Source: Sinorhizobium sp. (GTDB lineage Bacteria; Pseudomonadota; Alphaproteobacteria; Rhizobiales; Rhizobiaceae). Taken from it: a stretch of DNA of 9,827 nt. This document shows, one piece after another, positions 7,639 to 9,827 of the stretch. The stretch's first letter is position 1. Each line of letters starts with the position of its first letter. Under the pieces are notes generated by a model, which ran no database searches, had not been told where the DNA came from, and saw only the letters and a program-made list of their open reading frames with translations. The position numbers were made by a program, and so were the translations under genes. The DNA lies in NCBI GenBank assembly GCA_031178305.1, contig JAPSJG010000112.1, positions 1 through 9,827 on the forward strand, written 5' to 3'.

Positions 7639-9768
7639 ATGGAACTGCGTGTTGGACTGCTGGCTGTTCTGCTGGCGACCGTAAGCCGCGCCGCATTGGC
7701 GCAAGATGCAACGGTGTTGGAGCGTCTCGAAGTCAAGGCGGGCACCTCGACTGCAACGATAGGCACTGAGCCGGAAGAATACCCGGGGGGGCAGGTGGCG
7801 CGTGGCGGTCGCGTGGGCCTGCTCGGTAACCTCGACTTCATGGATACGCCGTTCAACATCACCAGCTACACGGCAGAGACGATCGAAAACCAGAATGCGA
7901 CGACCGTGGCCGACGTCCTGGCCAACGACCCCTCGGTGAGAAGCACGCACGCATCCGGCGGCATGCTGGACTCCTTCTATATCCGGGGCTTTCCCCTGAA
8001 CGAGGGGAACTTCGGCGAAGTCGCCTTTGACGGCGTCTTCGGTGTCGCTCCGACCTACCGCCTGTTTACGGACTATATCGAACGCGTCGAGGTTCTCAAA
8101 GGACCGACGGCACTCCTCTACGGCATCTCGCCGAACAGCAGCGTCGGTGGCACCATCAACATCGTGCCGAAGCGCGCGTCCGACGTCGACCTGACCCGAG
8201 TGACGACCGACTATGCTTCGGATCTTTACGGCGGGGCCCACGTCGACGTCAGCCGCCGGTTCGGCGATGAGCGGCAGTTCGGCGTTCGCTTCAACGGCAG
8301 TTATCACGGCGGCGACACGGCGATCGACAACCAGTCACTCGACGTGGCGGTCGGCTCCCTCGCGCTCGACTACGAGGGCGAAGGCTTCAGGGCAACGCTG
8401 GATGTCATCGGGCAACGGCAGGATATCGACGCGCCGCTGCGGCCATTCTTCCCCTTTGGCAGCTTTGAACTTCCCGACGCGCCGGATGGTCGCTCCAATA
8501 TTCAGGAGCCGTGGGAATGGGCGAGGACTGACGACCTGTCCTGGTTGGGGCGGGTCGAATATGACGTGAGCGACGCCGTCACCGTGTTCGCAGCCGTCGG
8601 CGGTGGGAATTCGCGCGTCGAGCGGCTCTTCGGCACGCCATGGCTTCTTAATTCCGCAGGCGACGTCAGCGTCACGCCGCAAAACTTCATTTTCGATGTC
8701 GACCGGCTAACGGCCGAGACGGGCGTGCGCGCCGAGTTCGAGACGGCCGCTATCGATCACGCGGTCACATTCCAGGTCAGCGGTCTTCAGCAGCGCCTCG
8801 CCCGTGGTTCGAACTCCGGAACGCTTCAGGCCACCAATATCTTCGACCCCCTTCCTCGCCCCGAGCAGGACGTGCCGCAGCCGACGCATGTGCCGAGGCT
8901 CTCCGAAAACGTTTTCTACGGTTTCGCGCTTTCCGACACCATGTCGATGCTCGACGAACGCGTGCAACTGACTTTGGGCGGACGCTGGCAGCACATCGAC
9001 ACCGAAAATTACAACACCACGACCGGTGCGGTTTCCTCGTCTTCCGATGAGAGTGCATTGACACCGCTCGCGGGCATCGTGGTGAAGCCGTGGGAGAATG
9101 TCGCGTTCTACGCCAACTATGTCGAGGGCCTGAGCGTCGGCGACACCGCACCAGGTGGAGCCGTCAATGAAGGCGAAACGCTTTCGCCCTACCGGTCGAG
9201 GCAGTACGAGATCGGCACCAAGATCGATCTCGGGCGCGTGGCGGTGACCGTCAGCGCGTTCCAGATCGAAAAGCCTTTCGGTGTGCTCCGTAGCGGCGTC
9301 TTCGTCGAAGGCGGCGAGCAGCGCAACCGGGGGGTAGAGTTGAACGTGTTCGGCGAAGTGACCCCCGAGATCCGAGTACTCGGCGGCGTGACCTTCATTC
9401 ATGGCGAGATCACAAAAACGAGTGTCGACACTGAGCGCGGCAATACCCCGATCGGCGTGCCTTCGCTGCAGGTAAATCTGGGAGCGGAGTGGGATACGCC
9501 CTTCTTGCCCGGCCTAACGCTCGCCGGCAATGTCATCCACACGGACGAGCAATTTGCCGACAGGGCAAACACACAGGAAATCCCCTCCTGGACGCGGCTT
9601 GACCTCGGCGCGCGCTATCTGACCGAGATCAACGAGAGGCCGGTCACCTTCCGTGCCGACGTCGAGAACGTCTTCGACCTCGACTACTGGTCCGGCGTCG
9701 CGAGCTTCGGCACGCTGTCGCAGGGTGCGCCGCTGACCGTGAAGGTCTCTATGACCACCGATTTCTAA
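7639..9768 (+). CDS. TonB-dependent siderophore receptor (outer membrane)
   Basis: Outer-membrane gated barrel that imports an iron-siderophore using energy from TonB-ExbBD. The 709 residues begin with a short hydrophobic signal peptide, cleavage likely after ALA21 (ALA/QDAT). Residues 26-32 (VLERLEV) resemble a TonB box. The plug domain spans about 65-178, with DTPFNITSYTAETI (69-82), ADVLANDPSVR (91-101), FYIRGFPLN (113-121), YIERVEVLKGPTALLYG (146-162) and VGGTINIVPKRA (169-180); the last two are classic for siderophore receptors. The barrel follows and ends in TTDF, the terminal Phe used for outer-membrane assembly. No extra N-terminal signalling domain is present, so it is not a FecA-type transducer. 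The ATG at 7639 follows AAAGGGGG by about 6 nt, with an in-frame TAA at 7624. The style suggests a FhuE/FhuA-like hydroxamate receptor, but the ligand cannot be fixed from sequence. Confidence 0.95.
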   Translation: MELRVGLLAVLLATVSRAALAQDATVLERLEVKAGTSTATIGTEPEEYPGGQVARGGRVGLLGNLDFMDTPFNITSYTAETIENQNATTVADVLANDPSVRSTHASGGMLDSFYIRGFPLNEGNFGEVAFDGVFGVAPTYRLFTDYIERVEVLKGPTALLYGISPNSSVGGTINIVPKRASDVDLTRVTTDYASDLYGGAHVDVSRRFGDERQFGVRFNGSYHGGDTAIDNQSLDVAVGSLALDYEGEGFRATLDVIGQRQDIDAPLRPFFPFGSFELPDAPDGRSNIQEPWEWARTDDLSWLGRVEYDVSDAVTVFAAVGGGNSRVERLFGTPWLLNSAGDVSVTPQNFIFDVDRLTAETGVRAEFETAAIDHAVTFQVSGLQQRLARGSNSGTLQATNIFDPLPRPEQDVPQPTHVPRLSENVFYGFALSDTMSMLDERVQLTLGGRWQHIDTENYNTTTGAVSSSSDESALTPLAGIVVKPWENVAFYANYVEGLSVGDTAPGGAVNEGETLSPYRSRQYEIGTKIDLGRVAVTVSAFQIEKPFGVLRSGVFVEGGEQRNRGVELNVFGEVTPEIRVLGGVTFIHGEITKTSVDTERGNTPIGVPSLQVNLGAEWDTPFLPGLTLAGNVIHTDEQFADRANTQEIPSWTRLDLGARYLTEINERPVTFRADVENVFDLDYWSGVASFGTLSQGAPLTVKVSMTTDF

Positions 9769-9827
9769 TTGTGGGTTCGTCGTCGACGCGACCAGCCACC
9801 TTCGTACCGCATATGGAAGCGCCGGCC

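Noticed and set aside
7530..7769. 79-codon plus-strand frame across the receptor promoter and start
   Set aside because: Non-ATG start at the -35 element, overlaps the receptor signal peptide in another frame, no domain.
9769..9812. GTCGTCGACGCG repeat-like stretch after the receptor, considered as a terminator
   Set aside because: Only a short GTCGAC-centred palindrome, with mismatches on extension and no T-tract.
9813..9827. Possible start of a next gene (ATG GAA GCG CCG GCC) at the right edge
   Set aside because: No Shine-Dalgarno is seen upstream and only five codons are visible, too little to support a gene.

Overview
The window is GC-rich, densely coding DNA that reads as an alphaproteobacterium of the order Hyphomicrobiales (Rhizobiales), most likely Ensifer/Sinorhizobium. 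This is inferred from the leucine-degradation operon layout (ivd, mccB, RidA-like, mccA, hmgL), which I recall from the Sinorhizobium meliloti symbiotic megaplasmid. A PraR/PhrR-like XRE regulator, a TfuA protein and a probable RirA-type iron box point the same way. Genus and replicon are inferred, not proven.

Left part (1-5527, minus strand): a tight five-gene leucine/isovalerate catabolic operon, transcribed right to left. Isovaleryl-CoA dehydrogenase (ivd) makes 3-methylcrotonyl-CoA. The biotin-dependent methylcrotonyl-CoA carboxylase (mccB carboxyltransferase, mccA biotin carboxylase/biotin carrier) makes 3-methylglutaconyl-CoA. HMG-CoA lyase (hmgL, cut by the left edge) makes the end products acetoacetate and acetyl-CoA. 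No enoyl-CoA hydratase for the intermediate step is in the window. A RidA-family protein lacking the catalytic arginine of RidA deaminases lies between the two carboxylase genes. Gaps are 38, 24 and 16 bp, followed by a 4-bp ATGA overlap, so co-transcription and translational coupling are very likely.

Middle (5528-6068): a 541-bp divergent intergenic region. It carries several perfect inverted repeats, three of them clustered in what would be the 5' leader of the ivd operon. To the right, on the plus strand, are an XRE-type regulator (6069-6518) and a TfuA-like protein (6573-7289). No YcaO partner is visible in this window.

Right part: a 349-bp intergenic region (7290-7638) with a perfect -35 hexamer overlapped by a TGA-N9-TCA palindrome, the form of the rhizobial RirA (IRO) box. 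It precedes a complete TonB-dependent siderophore receptor (7639-9768) with a signal peptide, plug domain and a C-terminal Phe. The last 59 bases contain no gene I can support. No tRNA, rRNA, CRISPR array, insertion sequence or clear phage feature was seen.
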